From Zoogloeaceae bacterium (GTDB taxonomy: Bacteria > Pseudomonadota > Gammaproteobacteria > Burkholderiales > Rhodocyclaceae), in contig JACKMA010000002.1 in NCBI GenBank assembly GCA_024235635.1, positions 310,001-374,000 on the forward strand: a stretch of 64,000 nt of DNA, read 5' to 3'. The notes below the pieces were generated by a model. It was given only the letters and a program-made list of their open reading frames with translations, had not been told where the DNA came from and made no database searches. Positions 1 through 10,016 of this stretch are shown piece by piece. The position numbers were made by a program, and so were the translations under genes. How positions within the stretch are numbered: the stretch's first letter is position 1; each line of letters opens with the position of its first letter.

Positions 1-526
1 CCAGCGTGTCGTACATGCTCATCACGGTGTTGATCAGGACGCGGGTGGCACCGGCCATCTCTTCATTGGCCTGTTCCTTGGCGCGCTCGAGTGACATGCC
101 GGAGGGCAGGGCGAGCACCACCTTGGCCATTCGCTTGTCGGACTCGATGATGTGCAGGGCGAGCCAGTGGGTGAGGAAGGTCACCAGTTCCGCGATGACG
201 TCATCCATCGGGAGTTCTGCTTCCCGCTGCTTGATTTCGAGCACCCGGGCGATGAAATCGCCGTGGGCGTCCTTGTGCCAGCCCGCCCAGGGGTCGTCCT
301 TGAAATGATCGTGCCAGATGCGTTCCTCGGTCGAGAAATGCACGACCGTATAGCGCTTCAGTTCGTCGAAGACCCTGTTGAGCGCGGGCGCCTCGGCGTT
401 GAACGCCAGATGGCTTACCAGCAGATTGAGCAGATGGATGAGCTGCTTGTGCTGCGCGTCGATTTCCTCGATCCCGGTGGCGAAATTTTCGTTCCACGGG
501 AAGATTTCGAGCGGTGGCGCAGTCAT
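1..526 (-). CDS. Bacteriohemerythrin-domain protein, partial (3' end off window)
   Basis: Reading the minus strand from the ATG at 526 gives an open frame that runs off the window start (about 175 residues seen, no stop). The protein begins MTAPPLEIFPWNENF and carries the complete hemerythrin iron-ligand pattern: H26 in DAQHK, H63 and E67 in HFSTE, H84 and H88 in HKDAH, and H120, H125 and D130 near the end of the domain. Bacteriohemerythrins bind O2 at a di-iron centre, in the cytoplasm or as a sensor domain. The frame continues beyond the four-helix domain (about residue 135), so a fusion, for example to GGDEF, is possible, but that part is not in the window. It starts 16 nt after the stop of the hybrid kinase upstream and is probably co-transcribed with it. 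Confidence 0.85.
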   Translation of the reverse strand, partial: MTAPPLEIFPWNENFATGIEEIDAQHKQLIHLLNLLVSHLAFNAEAPALNRVFDELKRYTVVHFSTEERIWHDHFKDDPWAGWHKDAHGDFIARVLEIKQREAELPMDDVIAELVTFLTHWLALHIIESDKRMAKVVLALPSGMSLERAKEQANEEMAGATRVLINTVMSMYDTL

Positions 527-542
527 TGGGGAACCTGTCGTT

Positions 543-3500
543 TCATTCATCCGGGTGCAAGCCCCCGAGGGCATGGTTGGCCGATTCGAATGCGGCCTCG
601 AAGGTGGCAAGTCGCGCTTCGAGTGCGCCGAGATCGCCCGTCTTGCCCACGTGTTCCAGCGCTTCGCACAGGTCGCCGAGCTGCATCGCGCCGACCGCAC
701 GGGCGTTGGACTTGAGACCGTGCGCGATATGACCGGCTGCACGGGCGTCACCGGCGGTGATCGCGGCGCGCAGGCGCGCTGCCTGCAACTGTGCATTGGC
801 CAGGAATCTTTCGCGCAGTCGCCGGTGGATCGCCGGATTGTCACCGACCAGCTGCGTCAGCATGTCGGGATCGAAGACTGCCGACGCCCCGCCGGCGCGC
901 TCCGCTGGGGACGGTGCCGGCGAAGCGGCAGCCGCAGCCGCGGGTGTGGCGACGGGCAGGCAGCGGGCGAGTTGTTCCACGAGTTGCGACAAGGCCACCG
1001 GTTTGCCCAGGTAGCCGTCCATGCCGGCGGCCTGGCAGCGTTCGGCCTCGCCCTTGAGCGCGTTGGCGGTCAGCGCCAGGATCGGGGTGCGGGCGCGTCC
1101 CTGCTTGGCCTCTTCCTGGCGGATCGCTTCGGCGAGCTGGTAGCCGTCCATGTACGGCATGTGAATGTCGGACAGCACCAGACCGTAGCTGCCGCCCAGC
1201 CACTGGCTGAAGGCCTGTCGCCCGTCCGCGGCCACGTCGCAGCAATAGCCCAGCATGTCGAGCTGATGCCGGATCACTTCCTGGTTGGTCTCGTTGTCCT
1301 CGACCACCAGGATCAGGCGCCCCTGGCGGATGGCCACGTCGCGGCCGGGCGCACCACCGGGCATCGGCGGCTGGCCGAGGTCGCGGTCGGGCGCGACGCG
1401 GCAATCGCCCGCCCGGGCGAAGGGCAGGTGGGCCGTGAACGTGCTGCCGTCCCCGGGGCGGCTTCGCACCCGCAGCACGCCGCCCATGGCCTCCGCCAGT
1501 CGGGCACAGATGACCAGACCCAGCCCGGTGCCGCCGTACTTGCGCGTGGTCGATGCGTCGGCCTGGGTGAACGGGTGAAAGATCCGCGCCTGCGTCGCCT
1601 CGTCCATGCCGATGCCGTTGTCGCTGACCGACAGATCGACCCAGATCCGGTCGTCATCCTCGCCGGCCAGACGGGCTGCCACCGCCACCACGCCGGGATG
1701 CGCCAGACCGCTGGAGAACTTGATGGCGTTGGAGGCGAAATTGATCATGATCTGGCGCACCCGCAGCGCATCGCCTTCGAGTACCGCGGGAATCTTCGGA
1801 TCCACCTGGCTGCTGAGCGATACCGAATCCTTGTGGGCGTGCTCGGCGAGGGTGTCGCAGATCTTCCCGATTACTTCGGCGAGGGCGAAGGGTTCGTTGG
1901 ACAGGTCCATCTTGCCCGCCTCGATCTTCGAGAAGTCGAGGATGTCGTTGAGGATGCCGAGCTGGGCCTGGGCGGAATCGCGGATGACTGCGGCCATCCG
2001 GCGCTGATCATCGCTCAGCGGCGTGTGCAGCAATACGTCGCACATGCCCATCACGCCATTCATCGGCGTGCGGATCTCGTGCGACATGTTGGCCAGGAAT
2101 ATGCTCTTGGCGATGCTGGCGTCCTCCGCAGCCAGTTTGGCCTGGATCAGGGCTTCCTCGGCCTGCTTTCGATCGGAGATGTCGGTGACGAAGGTGATCA
2201 CGCGTGCCGACTGTTCTTCGCCGCCCTCCTGCAAATAGGCGATGACCTCGACCGGAATCTCGACTCCGGACCTCGTGCGTCGATGTTCCTCGAATTGTAG
2301 TCGTCCATCCCGTCGCAACTGTCGGCGTCGCTCGGCGTGCTCTTCCGGCGTGTCGTCGCAGCCGAAATCGGTGGCGTGCATCCCGAGCATTTCCTCGGAC
2401 GTGTAGCCGAGCATCTCCGCCATGCACTGGTTGACGTAGAGAATTCGGTCGCTGGCAAAGTCTTCGGCCTGGATCCCGATCCCCGCCCGGTTCATCGCGA
2501 ACTGGGTTTCGTTCAGCACCCGGTTCAGCCTGACCAGGTCGGCCGTGCGTTCGTCCACCATCTTCTCGACTCGGGCAGTGGTGCCGGTCGTCAGCAGCAT
2601 CAGCGCACCCAGCAGGCCGGTGCCCAGCGTGCCGACCACGAGCATCGCCCAGCTCTGCAGGCTGTGGTGGGCGTCGAGGTATTGCGCGGTGGGCGTGATC
2701 CGCAACTGGTATTCCCTGCCGCCGAACTGCATGTCCTGCGTGAACTCGGTGACCGCCTGCTGCTCCCCGGCTTCGCCATAGAGGGTTTCGCCCAGTTGCC
2801 GATCGACGAGGGTCACGTCCATGCCCGCGCCCGCGGGCACGAACTTCGAGATGAAGTCGCCCATGCGCAGAACGGTCAGCACCAATCCGGGCGCACGTTG
2901 CGAGTCGACCTTCTGCAGCAGCAACAGTCCCGTCTGCTCGCCGTTTTCCTGGACCAGCGTGATCGACTCGGTCGCTACCGGGCGCCCGGTACGCTCGGTT
3001 TGCAGGACTGCGGCCGCGCGCGCCGGGTCGGAAGCGAGATCGAAGCCGACTGCGTGCTCGTTGCCGCGAACGGGTTCGAGATAGGTGACGGGATAATAGG
3101 TGCTCCGTTGGTTGGCTGGCACCAGGCTTCCTGACGCGTCGCGCTGGCGGATCTGGAACCGGGGAAATGCCCCCTGCTGCCCGAGTTCGAATGCCTGGCG
3201 CTCGTCATGGGCCACCCGGGGCACCCATTCGATGGCCTGCAGCGACGGGAATCGCCGCAAGGCTGGCTGCACGAAGGCACGAAACTCGTCGCGCGTGACA
3301 TCACTGCTCGCCTTCGAGAAGAAAGTTTCCAGTTGATCCAGCAGGTAGGCCTGATCGTCGAACTGGTCCTGCAGTTGCACCCCGATGCGGCCCGCTTCGA
3401 ACTGGAACGTCTGCGTGATCTTGCCCATCTCGATCTGGCTCGACTTGACGTAGGCCAGCACCACCAGCGCAAACGAGACGGTGACTGTCGTGACGACAAT

Positions 3501-4076
3501 GGGACGTCGTTTCCGCCAGTCGGCGGCGGGCCTGCCGAAGAAGGCCTGCATCACGGAGAAGAATGCGACAACGCCGAGGGTGTCGCCGATCCACCAGGTC
3601 GACCATGCTTCCAGCAGCTTGTCCGCAGCCACCAGCCCGAGCGCATGAAGGCATGTCATCGAGAGGGTGGCGCTGACCAGACAGATCAAGGGGGCGGCGA
3701 GGAGATAGCGCCCGATTTGCGCGCCCTTGTCGAGCGATGCGTCCGGGCCGATGGCGCGGCGGAGCAATACGCCGCCGGCCCAAGCCTGCACCGTGGAGGC
3801 CAGCGCGATGGCCGCCGCGGCGGCAATGGCCAGGGTGTCCAGGGCAAAGTGGCCGACCCACAGATTGAGCATGAAAGAGCCCAGGAATATCCATGGATAG
3901 GTCCGCCGGCCCCACAGATAGGCAGCTGCGACCGACATGCCGGCGGCCGGAAAGACGCCGGAGGCGTACCCGGGCGGCAGTGCCAGCATCAGCCCGAGCT
4001 TTCCGGTCGCGACATAGGCGAGCGCGAGCATCGGCCCGTGGAGGCGTTTGGCGATCGATTTCACGCGGCTCGCCAT
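543..4076 (-). CDS. MASE1-CHASE-PAS hybrid histidine kinase with receiver and HPt
   Basis: 1177 residues if started at the ATG at 4076. An open frame extends upstream to 4319, but its extra 81 residues are Arg-rich, overlap the preceding gene and resemble no domain. Order: MASE1-type membrane region (about 15-210, with the GYASGVFPAAG motif), periplasmic CHASE sensor (225-455), transmembrane helix (about 475-497), PAS (525-635), HisKA with H666 in NMSHEIRTP, HATPase (766-890, GGTGLGL), receiver (921-1040, D970) and C-terminal HPt with H1119 in AHGLKS. All phosphorelay residues are present, so it can relay H-D-H internally to a separate regulator; none is adjacent. It lies 88 nt downstream of a second hybrid kinase. 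Its HPt is very similar to that kinase's (ARAVGAMQLGDLCE in both), which points to duplication or domain exchange. The ligand is unknown. Confidence 0.9.
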   Translation of the reverse strand: MASRVKSIAKRLHGPMLALAYVATGKLGLMLALPPGYASGVFPAAGMSVAAAYLWGRRTYPWIFLGSFMLNLWVGHFALDTLAIAAAAAIALASTVQAWAGGVLLRRAIGPDASLDKGAQIGRYLLAAPLICLVSATLSMTCLHALGLVAADKLLEAWSTWWIGDTLGVVAFFSVMQAFFGRPAADWRKRRPIVVTTVTVSFALVVLAYVKSSQIEMGKITQTFQFEAGRIGVQLQDQFDDQAYLLDQLETFFSKASSDVTRDEFRAFVQPALRRFPSLQAIEWVPRVAHDERQAFELGQQGAFPRFQIRQRDASGSLVPANQRSTYYPVTYLEPVRGNEHAVGFDLASDPARAAAVLQTERTGRPVATESITLVQENGEQTGLLLLQKVDSQRAPGLVLTVLRMGDFISKFVPAGAGMDVTLVDRQLGETLYGEAGEQQAVTEFTQDMQFGGREYQLRITPTAQYLDAHHSLQSWAMLVVGTLGTGLLGALMLLTTGTTARVEKMVDERTADLVRLNRVLNETQFAMNRAGIGIQAEDFASDRILYVNQCMAEMLGYTSEEMLGMHATDFGCDDTPEEHAERRRQLRRDGRLQFEEHRRTRSGVEIPVEVIAYLQEGGEEQSARVITFVTDISDRKQAEEALIQAKLAAEDASIAKSIFLANMSHEIRTPMNGVMGMCDVLLHTPLSDDQRRMAAVIRDSAQAQLGILNDILDFSKIEAGKMDLSNEPFALAEVIGKICDTLAEHAHKDSVSLSSQVDPKIPAVLEGDALRVRQIMINFASNAIKFSSGLAHPGVVAVAARLAGEDDDRIWVDLSVSDNGIGMDEATQARIFHPFTQADASTTRKYGGTGLGLVICARLAEAMGGVLRVRSRPGDGSTFTAHLPFARAGDCRVAPDRDLGQPPMPGGAPGRDVAIRQGRLILVVEDNETNQEVIRHQLDMLGYCCDVAADGRQAFSQWLGGSYGLVLSDIHMPYMDGYQLAEAIRQEEAKQGRARTPILALTANALKGEAERCQAAGMDGYLGKPVALSQLVEQLARCLPVATPAAAAAASPAPSPAERAGGASAVFDPDMLTQLVGDNPAIHRRLRERFLANAQLQAARLRAAITAGDARAAGHIAHGLKSNARAVGAMQLGDLCEALEHVGKTGDLGALEARLATFEAAFESANHALGGLHPDE

Positions 4077-4164
4077 TGCTGCGGACGTCGCACGGCCGCG
4101 GCGCGGTAGGGCATGGCCGGATCGGTATTCGGTTCGGGTCGATGTTGTCGCATCCCGTTGCCGC

Positions 4165-7100
4165 CTACTCGCCGAGCCGATCGCGGATGGCCGTCGTGGC
4201 GGCCTCGCAGGCTTCGTCGAACCGCGATGCAAGGTGTCGCGACGCGTCCGCGTCGCCCCGTCCGGCCGCCCGTTCCAGTCGCTCGCACAAGTCGCCGAGC
4301 TGCATCGCGCCGACAGCACGCGCGGCGGACTTGAGCGCGTGGGCGATGCGGCTCGTGGCCACGAGATCCTGTTCCGCCCGGGCTGCCTGCAGCACGGACT
4401 GCTGACCCAGCAGATTGGTCAGAAAGGTTCGCAGCAGGCGCTCGTGGAAGGCGGGATTGATGCCGACTGTCTTTGCCATCACGTCCACGTCGAATACCGG
4501 GAGTTCGGCGGGCTCGGTCGCCGGCAACTTCACGGTCGCCGGCGGCCCGGCGGGCCCGCCGGGCGTCGGCACCGAATGCCATCGATCGAGCACCGCCTTC
4601 AGCCGGTCGAGTTCGATGGGTTTGGACAGATAGGCGTTCATGCCCTGATCCAGGCAGCGCTCCTCTTCGCCCTTCATCGCGTTGGCGGTCAGCGCGATGA
4701 TCGGCAGCGGCCGCCGCGCGCGCCGGCCTTCGGTTTCGCGGATCAGCGCGGCCAGTTCATAGCCGTCCTTGTTGGGCATGTGCAGGTCGGTCAGCAAGAG
4801 GTCGTAGTCTCCCTTCTCCCACTTGTCGAAGGCCGTCTGGCCGTCTTCCGCCAGTTCGACGCTGTGGCCGAGCAGTTCGAGCTGGCGCCGGATGACCTCA
4901 CGGTTGACCTCGTTGTCTTCGGCCACCAGGATCCTGCAGGTCGCCTGGTCGTCGGCTTCGATGCAGTCGCCGTCGTCCGACGCCTGTGGCGCTGCGACGC
5001 GTCCGAGGGCGACGGCGGCCGCCTCGAGAAAGCGATGGCGAGTCAGCGCCTCCCGGTCGATCTGCACGACGCAATCGGACAGGCGGCGCACCCTGCGCCG
5101 CTTGCCGCGCTCGATGCCCCGGCAACCGATCTCGACGAACCGCAGATTCGCCCGGGATCGCGTCGCCGGCAGGCCTTCGGCGATTTGCGCCGCAGGGCGA
5201 CTTCCCGGCTGCTGGACGACGATCATGCAGATCGGCCTCGTCGCGGTCAGGCCAATGACGAAATTTCCGGCGGCCTCGGCCTCGGTGAACGCGTGCGTTC
5301 GGGCGCCGGCATGCACGAGATAGCGTGTGTAGTCCTCCGCGCAGCGTAGTTCGCTGGCCACGACGATGGCCTCCAGCCCGCTCAGGTCGTACGGCGAGGT
5401 CGTGTCCGGGCACTCGCTCGCCAGCTTGAACGGCAATCTGACGGTGAAGCTTGACCCCTGCCCGGGCTCGCTGTGGACGGAAATCTCGCCACCCATCATC
5501 GACGCCAGGTTTCGCGAAATCGACAACCCGAGCCCGGTACCGCCGAATTTCCGCGTCGTGCTGTTGTCGGCCTGTTCGAACGGCAGGAACAGGCCGGAGA
5601 CGGTCTCGGCATCCATCCCGATGCCGTTGTCGACGATACGGAATGCGACCCAGACCCGGGTGTCGTCGCATCGTTCCCGTTCGGCTCGCAGATGAACGCG
5701 ACCGACGTGCGCCATGCCCGCCGAAAATTTCACGGCGTTTCCGGCCAGATTGGTCAGGATCTGCCTCACCCGGAGCCCATCGCCGACGACGCGCCGCGGC
5801 AGCGTTGGATCGAAGTACATGGTCAGGTCGACCTGCTTGTCCATCGCGATCCCGTCGAGCAGGCCGACCACCGCATCCAGTTCGGACTCCAGCGACGTCT
5901 CCTGTTCCGCCAGGCTGAGCTTGCCAGCCTCGATTTTCGAGAAGTCGAGGATGTCGTCGATGATTCCGAGCAGCGAGCGCGCCGAATGGCGCGTCGTTTC
6001 CACCATCTTGCGCTTTTCGTCGGGAAGTGGGCTGCGCGACAGGATCTCGAGCATGCCGATCACGCCGTTCATCGGCGTCCGGATCTCGTGGCTCATGTTG
6101 GCGAGAAAGGCACTCTTGGCGCGGTTGGCCGCCTCGGCCGTGAGCTTGGCCTCCAGCAATTCCATCTCGAAGCGCTTGCGTCGCGTGATGTCCGTCAGCA
6201 CGCCGTCCACCGAGACGATGTCGCCGGCCGCGTTTCTTGCGGCCCGGCCGGTCTGATAGATGGTGCGGAGCTGGCCGTCCGGGTGTATGAAGCGCGCCTC
6301 GAAGCGGATGCAGTCGGCCTCGTCGCGAAGCAGGTCGCGGACGGCCTGGCTGGCGACCGTTCGGTCCTCCGGGAGCCATTGGATCGCGTCGATCCAGGAC
6401 TGGCCCAGGATCTTCTCCCTGGGGAAGCCGAAGATGGCCTCGAAACCGTTGCTGACGTAGGTGGCCGTCCCTTGGGGGGTCAGGCTGAAGACCAGGAACT
6501 CGTCGCCGATGTCGTCCACCAGTCGCTGGTACTTGACCTGGACCTCGGAGAGCTGCGCCGATCGCTCGGCCACGATCTGTTCGAGGTGGTCGCGGTAGCG
6601 GGCAAGTTCGTCGTCCCTCTCCCGGGTCTCGGTGACGTCCTCGTACAGCCCCAACACCCCGATGATCTCCTCTCGCTGGTTGCGAAGCGGCACCTTCGAC
6701 GTCCGCAGCCAGATCGTGCGGCCGTCCGGCGTGGTCTGTGGCTCCTCGTAGTTGAGCCGCGGCATGCCGGATTCGACCACCTGCTGGTCGTCGGCACGAT
6801 AGAGCTCGGCATGGCTTGCCCAGGCCATCTGGTAGTCGTCCTTGCCGACCAGATCATCGGGCCTGGCCAGGCCGGCGTCCCGGGCGAACGGGGGATTGCA
6901 GCCGAGGTAGTGCAACGACCGATCCTTCCAGAAGATGCGCATCGGTACGTGATCGATCACGGCCTGCAACAGATTGCGGGCATCGTCGAGCGCGATCTCG
7001 GCCTGAACCTGCTCGGTCACGTCCTGCACCGTTCCGACCGACCGCAGCGCTGTTCCCGCTTCGTCGAAGTCGGTTCGACATTCCTCGCGCACGTGCTTGA

Positions 7101-9177
7101 TGCGGCCGTCAGTCATGCGCAGGCGGTGTCGGATGCTGTAGGGCCGCCGCGTACGTAGCGAATCGACATAGGCCGTGTTGACGGTCTCACGATCATCCGG
7201 ATGAATGGCGTCGAGGAAGGCGTCATAGCTCGCCCCGAACCGGTCGGGGTCCAGCTCGAAGATTCGGTAGATCTCGTCCGACCACGCCAGGCGACCGTTC
7301 GGGATGTCCAGTTCCCAGCTCCCGACCCGGGCGATGCGCTGCGCCTCCTTCAGGTCGTGTTCGCTCTTGCGCAGGCGTTCTTCGATCCGCTTGCGTGCGG
7401 AAATGTCGGTCGAGATGCCGCACAGGGCGTAGATGCGCCCGTCCTCGCCGCGAAGCGGCAGCTTGACCGACCAGTAGGTGAAGGTCAGTCCGGTCGCCGT
7501 CACGGTGTTGGTCTCTTCGGCGCGCAGGGTTTGGCCGTCCACCAGCACCTGACGGTCGTTGCGCCGGATGTTGGCCGCCGTTTCCGCGTCGAAGAATCTT
7601 TCGTCGCCGGAGCCGATGATGTCTTCCATCTCGGCCTGCCAGAGCCTTCGGACGGCAGCATTGGCAAAGAGGTAGTTGCCGTCCGTATCCTTCAGGTAGA
7701 TGTAGGCCTCGACGCCGTCGAGAATCGTCCGCAGTTCTTCCTTGCTCTGGCGCAGCGCATTCTCTGCACGCTTGCGCTCGCTGACGTCGCGGACCACGGC
7801 ATGGAGTACGGGTCGTCCCTGCAGGACGATTTCGGACAAGGTCACCTCGGCATCGAACTCACTGCCATCCCGGCGGCGATGTACCCATTCGAAGCGCAGC
7901 AGGCCTTTATCCTGCGCGACGCTCATCATGCGCTCGGCCTTGGCGAACGATGTCTCGCCATCGGGCTGATATTCCGGCGAAATATCGGCCGGGTGGACGT
8001 CGTTGAATGCACGCTTGTCGGGAAAGCCCAGCATCTCCACCGCAGCCTGATTGCACTCCGAAAAGCGGTGCTCTTCCATGATCCAGACCGGGTCCGGCGA
8101 CGAGTCGAACAGGGTGTGGAAGCGTGCCTCCGAGTCGACCAGGCGCGCCTCTTGATCTTCGATCCGGTGAAAGAGTCGCTTCATCGCCCAGGCAAACAGC
8201 AGCAGCGTGGATGCCGCGACGAGCAGCGTCGTCAGCGCCAGGACGGCAGCCCGGCGGCCGATCGCATGGACGCTGTCGGTGACATCGCGCACGACAACCA
8301 GTTCGCCCAGGTCCGTGCCGCCGACCATGCCGAGCGGAGCGGCCTGAAGATCCCAGATTCGCCCATCGACTTCGGCCGTGCCGTGGGCGGGATCGGATCC
8401 GAACCGCGCCAGGATGTCGGCGAGTGCCGCCACCGTCAGCTTCGGGTCGTGGTATTCGACGACGTGCCGGGGCAGGTCGTCCCAGGTGGCATCGCGCGCC
8501 ATCGCCTGCATCGCCCGTTCCCAGCGTGGCCGATCGATGTGTTCCTTTTGCAGCAGAATGGCATAGAGGTAGCCATGTTCGGTGGATCGGCGGGGTGTCG
8601 CCAGCAACGGGTGGAGATCCTTGCCCAGCTCGACGTAGCCGAGCAGGTGGCCATTGTCGAATACCGGCTGGACGGCACGGAGCGAGAGTGTCCCGCTGCT
8701 GTCCGCTTCCACGCCCCAGGCGCCGTCGCCGCTGCGTTCGGCATCGAGCACGGCATGGCGATCGACGCGGTCGCCACCCGGCGCCGGCATGTGCAGGCGC
8801 AGCATGCTTTCCCGGCCGGGACCGATGAAGCTGAAGTGTGTGACGCCGTCCTTGATCCGCAACTGGTCGAACACTGTCATCCAGTCGGATCGCAGTCTGT
8901 CCGTCGCCTGTTGTGCCAGCGCCTGCTTGAGTTGTGGTTGCGCGCCGATGACCCGCAGGGTCTGTGCGAGCGCCTGGGCTTCGTAGGTCACCGCTTCGTC
9001 GAGGTCGACGCGCAGTTCCCTGGCCCAGATGTCCGCCTGATGATCGAGCGCATCGTGCTCCGCCTGCCAGTTGTGATGGATCACCAGACCCGAAGCGAAC
9101 AGGGCGATTGCCCCGATCGCCAGCGGCAGACGATTCAGGAAGCGTCGTGTGGGATCGAGTGCGGCAGCCAGCATCAT
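4165..9177 (-). CDS. Multi-PAS hybrid histidine kinase with receiver and HPt
   Basis: 1670 residues from the ATG pair at 9177 (MMLAAALDP). The open frame goes on to 9333 but adds only Arg/Pro-rich sequence. Transmembrane helices at about 18-35 and 309-333 bracket a periplasmic sensor of about 270 residues that resembles double-Cache domains. Five PAS units follow (about 350-470, 480-600, 605-725, 733-855, 882-1000), then HisKA (H1030 in NMSHEIRTP), HATPase (1130-1250), a receiver-like stretch without a clear phosphoacceptor (1268-1390), a true receiver (1414-1535, D1464) and HPt (H1613 in AHALKS). It is the first gene of a probable three-gene minus-strand unit with the MASE1 kinase and hemerythrin gene. 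Five PAS units suggest several cytoplasmic inputs such as redox state or small ligands; no cofactor can be assigned by eye. Confidence 0.9.
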   Translation of the reverse strand: MMLAAALDPTRRFLNRLPLAIGAIALFASGLVIHHNWQAEHDALDHQADIWARELRVDLDEAVTYEAQALAQTLRVIGAQPQLKQALAQQATDRLRSDWMTVFDQLRIKDGVTHFSFIGPGRESMLRLHMPAPGGDRVDRHAVLDAERSGDGAWGVEADSSGTLSLRAVQPVFDNGHLLGYVELGKDLHPLLATPRRSTEHGYLYAILLQKEHIDRPRWERAMQAMARDATWDDLPRHVVEYHDPKLTVAALADILARFGSDPAHGTAEVDGRIWDLQAAPLGMVGGTDLGELVVVRDVTDSVHAIGRRAAVLALTTLLVAASTLLLFAWAMKRLFHRIEDQEARLVDSEARFHTLFDSSPDPVWIMEEHRFSECNQAAVEMLGFPDKRAFNDVHPADISPEYQPDGETSFAKAERMMSVAQDKGLLRFEWVHRRRDGSEFDAEVTLSEIVLQGRPVLHAVVRDVSERKRAENALRQSKEELRTILDGVEAYIYLKDTDGNYLFANAAVRRLWQAEMEDIIGSGDERFFDAETAANIRRNDRQVLVDGQTLRAEETNTVTATGLTFTYWSVKLPLRGEDGRIYALCGISTDISARKRIEERLRKSEHDLKEAQRIARVGSWELDIPNGRLAWSDEIYRIFELDPDRFGASYDAFLDAIHPDDRETVNTAYVDSLRTRRPYSIRHRLRMTDGRIKHVREECRTDFDEAGTALRSVGTVQDVTEQVQAEIALDDARNLLQAVIDHVPMRIFWKDRSLHYLGCNPPFARDAGLARPDDLVGKDDYQMAWASHAELYRADDQQVVESGMPRLNYEEPQTTPDGRTIWLRTSKVPLRNQREEIIGVLGLYEDVTETRERDDELARYRDHLEQIVAERSAQLSEVQVKYQRLVDDIGDEFLVFSLTPQGTATYVSNGFEAIFGFPREKILGQSWIDAIQWLPEDRTVASQAVRDLLRDEADCIRFEARFIHPDGQLRTIYQTGRAARNAAGDIVSVDGVLTDITRRKRFEMELLEAKLTAEAANRAKSAFLANMSHEIRTPMNGVIGMLEILSRSPLPDEKRKMVETTRHSARSLLGIIDDILDFSKIEAGKLSLAEQETSLESELDAVVGLLDGIAMDKQVDLTMYFDPTLPRRVVGDGLRVRQILTNLAGNAVKFSAGMAHVGRVHLRAERERCDDTRVWVAFRIVDNGIGMDAETVSGLFLPFEQADNSTTRKFGGTGLGLSISRNLASMMGGEISVHSEPGQGSSFTVRLPFKLASECPDTTSPYDLSGLEAIVVASELRCAEDYTRYLVHAGARTHAFTEAEAAGNFVIGLTATRPICMIVVQQPGSRPAAQIAEGLPATRSRANLRFVEIGCRGIERGKRRRVRRLSDCVVQIDREALTRHRFLEAAAVALGRVAAPQASDDGDCIEADDQATCRILVAEDNEVNREVIRRQLELLGHSVELAEDGQTAFDKWEKGDYDLLLTDLHMPNKDGYELAALIRETEGRRARRPLPIIALTANAMKGEEERCLDQGMNAYLSKPIELDRLKAVLDRWHSVPTPGGPAGPPATVKLPATEPAELPVFDVDVMAKTVGINPAFHERLLRTFLTNLLGQQSVLQAARAEQDLVATSRIAHALKSAARAVGAMQLGDLCERLERAAGRGDADASRHLASRFDEACEAATTAIRDRLGE

Positions 9178-10016
9178 CAGTCTTCGTGGTTGTCGACCAC
9201 TGGGCGTGATCCGATCGTCGCGGAGCCGAGGTGGCCGACGAACACGATCGGCCGTGCGGCACTCTCTGTCGAGCCGACCGGGCGGCCTGGGCGGGCGTTT
9301 CGAGCGCAGGCCCGCCACCGATCGTCCGGCCAACGCATTCGACGAAAGGGAGGGCGATCGCTGCGATGGCGGACGACTCGCACGGGCACGTGCGACCGGG
9401 TGGCCGGAATCGCGGCGGTAGTCTCGGCAGTGGGCGCGGGTCGGTGGTCGCGATGTTCGTATGCGATTCGTATCCGCAGCTTACGGTGCCGGCTGCGCGG
9501 ACTCGTCCGGCATCGCTGCGCAGCAGTCGCGTGGCACACCATCGATTCGCCCGCCCTTGTCGAGTTCAAGTCATCCATGCATGGCCGGCCAGGGGATGCC
9601 GTGCCCGCGCTCGCGCCCCCGGCCCTCCCTTCGTCCCGGATCCTGCGATCGATGCCCATCTGGATACCGAGCCAGAGGTGCAGGCCACGCACAACGAAGC
9701 TTCCATCGGTCGGAGGTCGGTTGTCGATCATTGTGCAGCCGTTGTCAATCGCCGGGCGGACGTCCGACGGTTGATCGCGGATGCGTGGCAGGCGCCGATC
9801 CCGCCTCCCGCTGGATCGGGCGTCCCGGCGATCGCTGTCATGACATTCAATTGGCGTCGCGCCCGCTGTGGCACGGCCGGTGCGCCGAGTCGCCGGGCCG
9901 GATTCGGATGGCGAGCCGCGGTCGACGTCGGCTTCGACGGGCGATGCCGGAATCCGACGTCGGACGCATCGGCGGTTGCGCGCCGCCGGGCAGGGCGTGG
10001 CCGGCATGCCACACGG
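9178..10016. other. 839-base stretch without a recognisable gene
   Basis: Between the start of the multi-PAS kinase and the end of the TetR gene there are open frames on both strands, including a 276-residue frame at 9177-10007 on the minus strand. Their translations are Arg/Ala/Pro-rich and show no domain, credible start or ribosome binding site. I see no tRNA, no strong terminator and no insertion element. The stretch presumably contains the promoter of the kinase unit near its left end. It may also hold the decayed remains of a gene, but nothing supports a specific identity. Confidence 0.4.

Noticed and set aside
378..2300. 640-residue open frame on the plus strand
   Set aside because: Antisense to the MASE1 hybrid kinase; Arg/Gly/His-rich with no domain. 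A GC-rich shadow frame.
667..4340. Similar about 50-base segments in the two HPt coding regions as a mobile repeat
   Set aside because: Explained by homologous HPt domains read in the same strand and frame; no ends or target duplications.
7201..9774. 857-residue open frame on the plus strand
   Set aside because: Lies opposite the multi-PAS kinase, which has clear domains. No ribosome binding site or recognisable fold.
9177..10007. 276-residue minus-strand frame filling the gap before the kinase
   Set aside because: Arg/Pro-rich, no motif, no credible start; not enough to call a gene.
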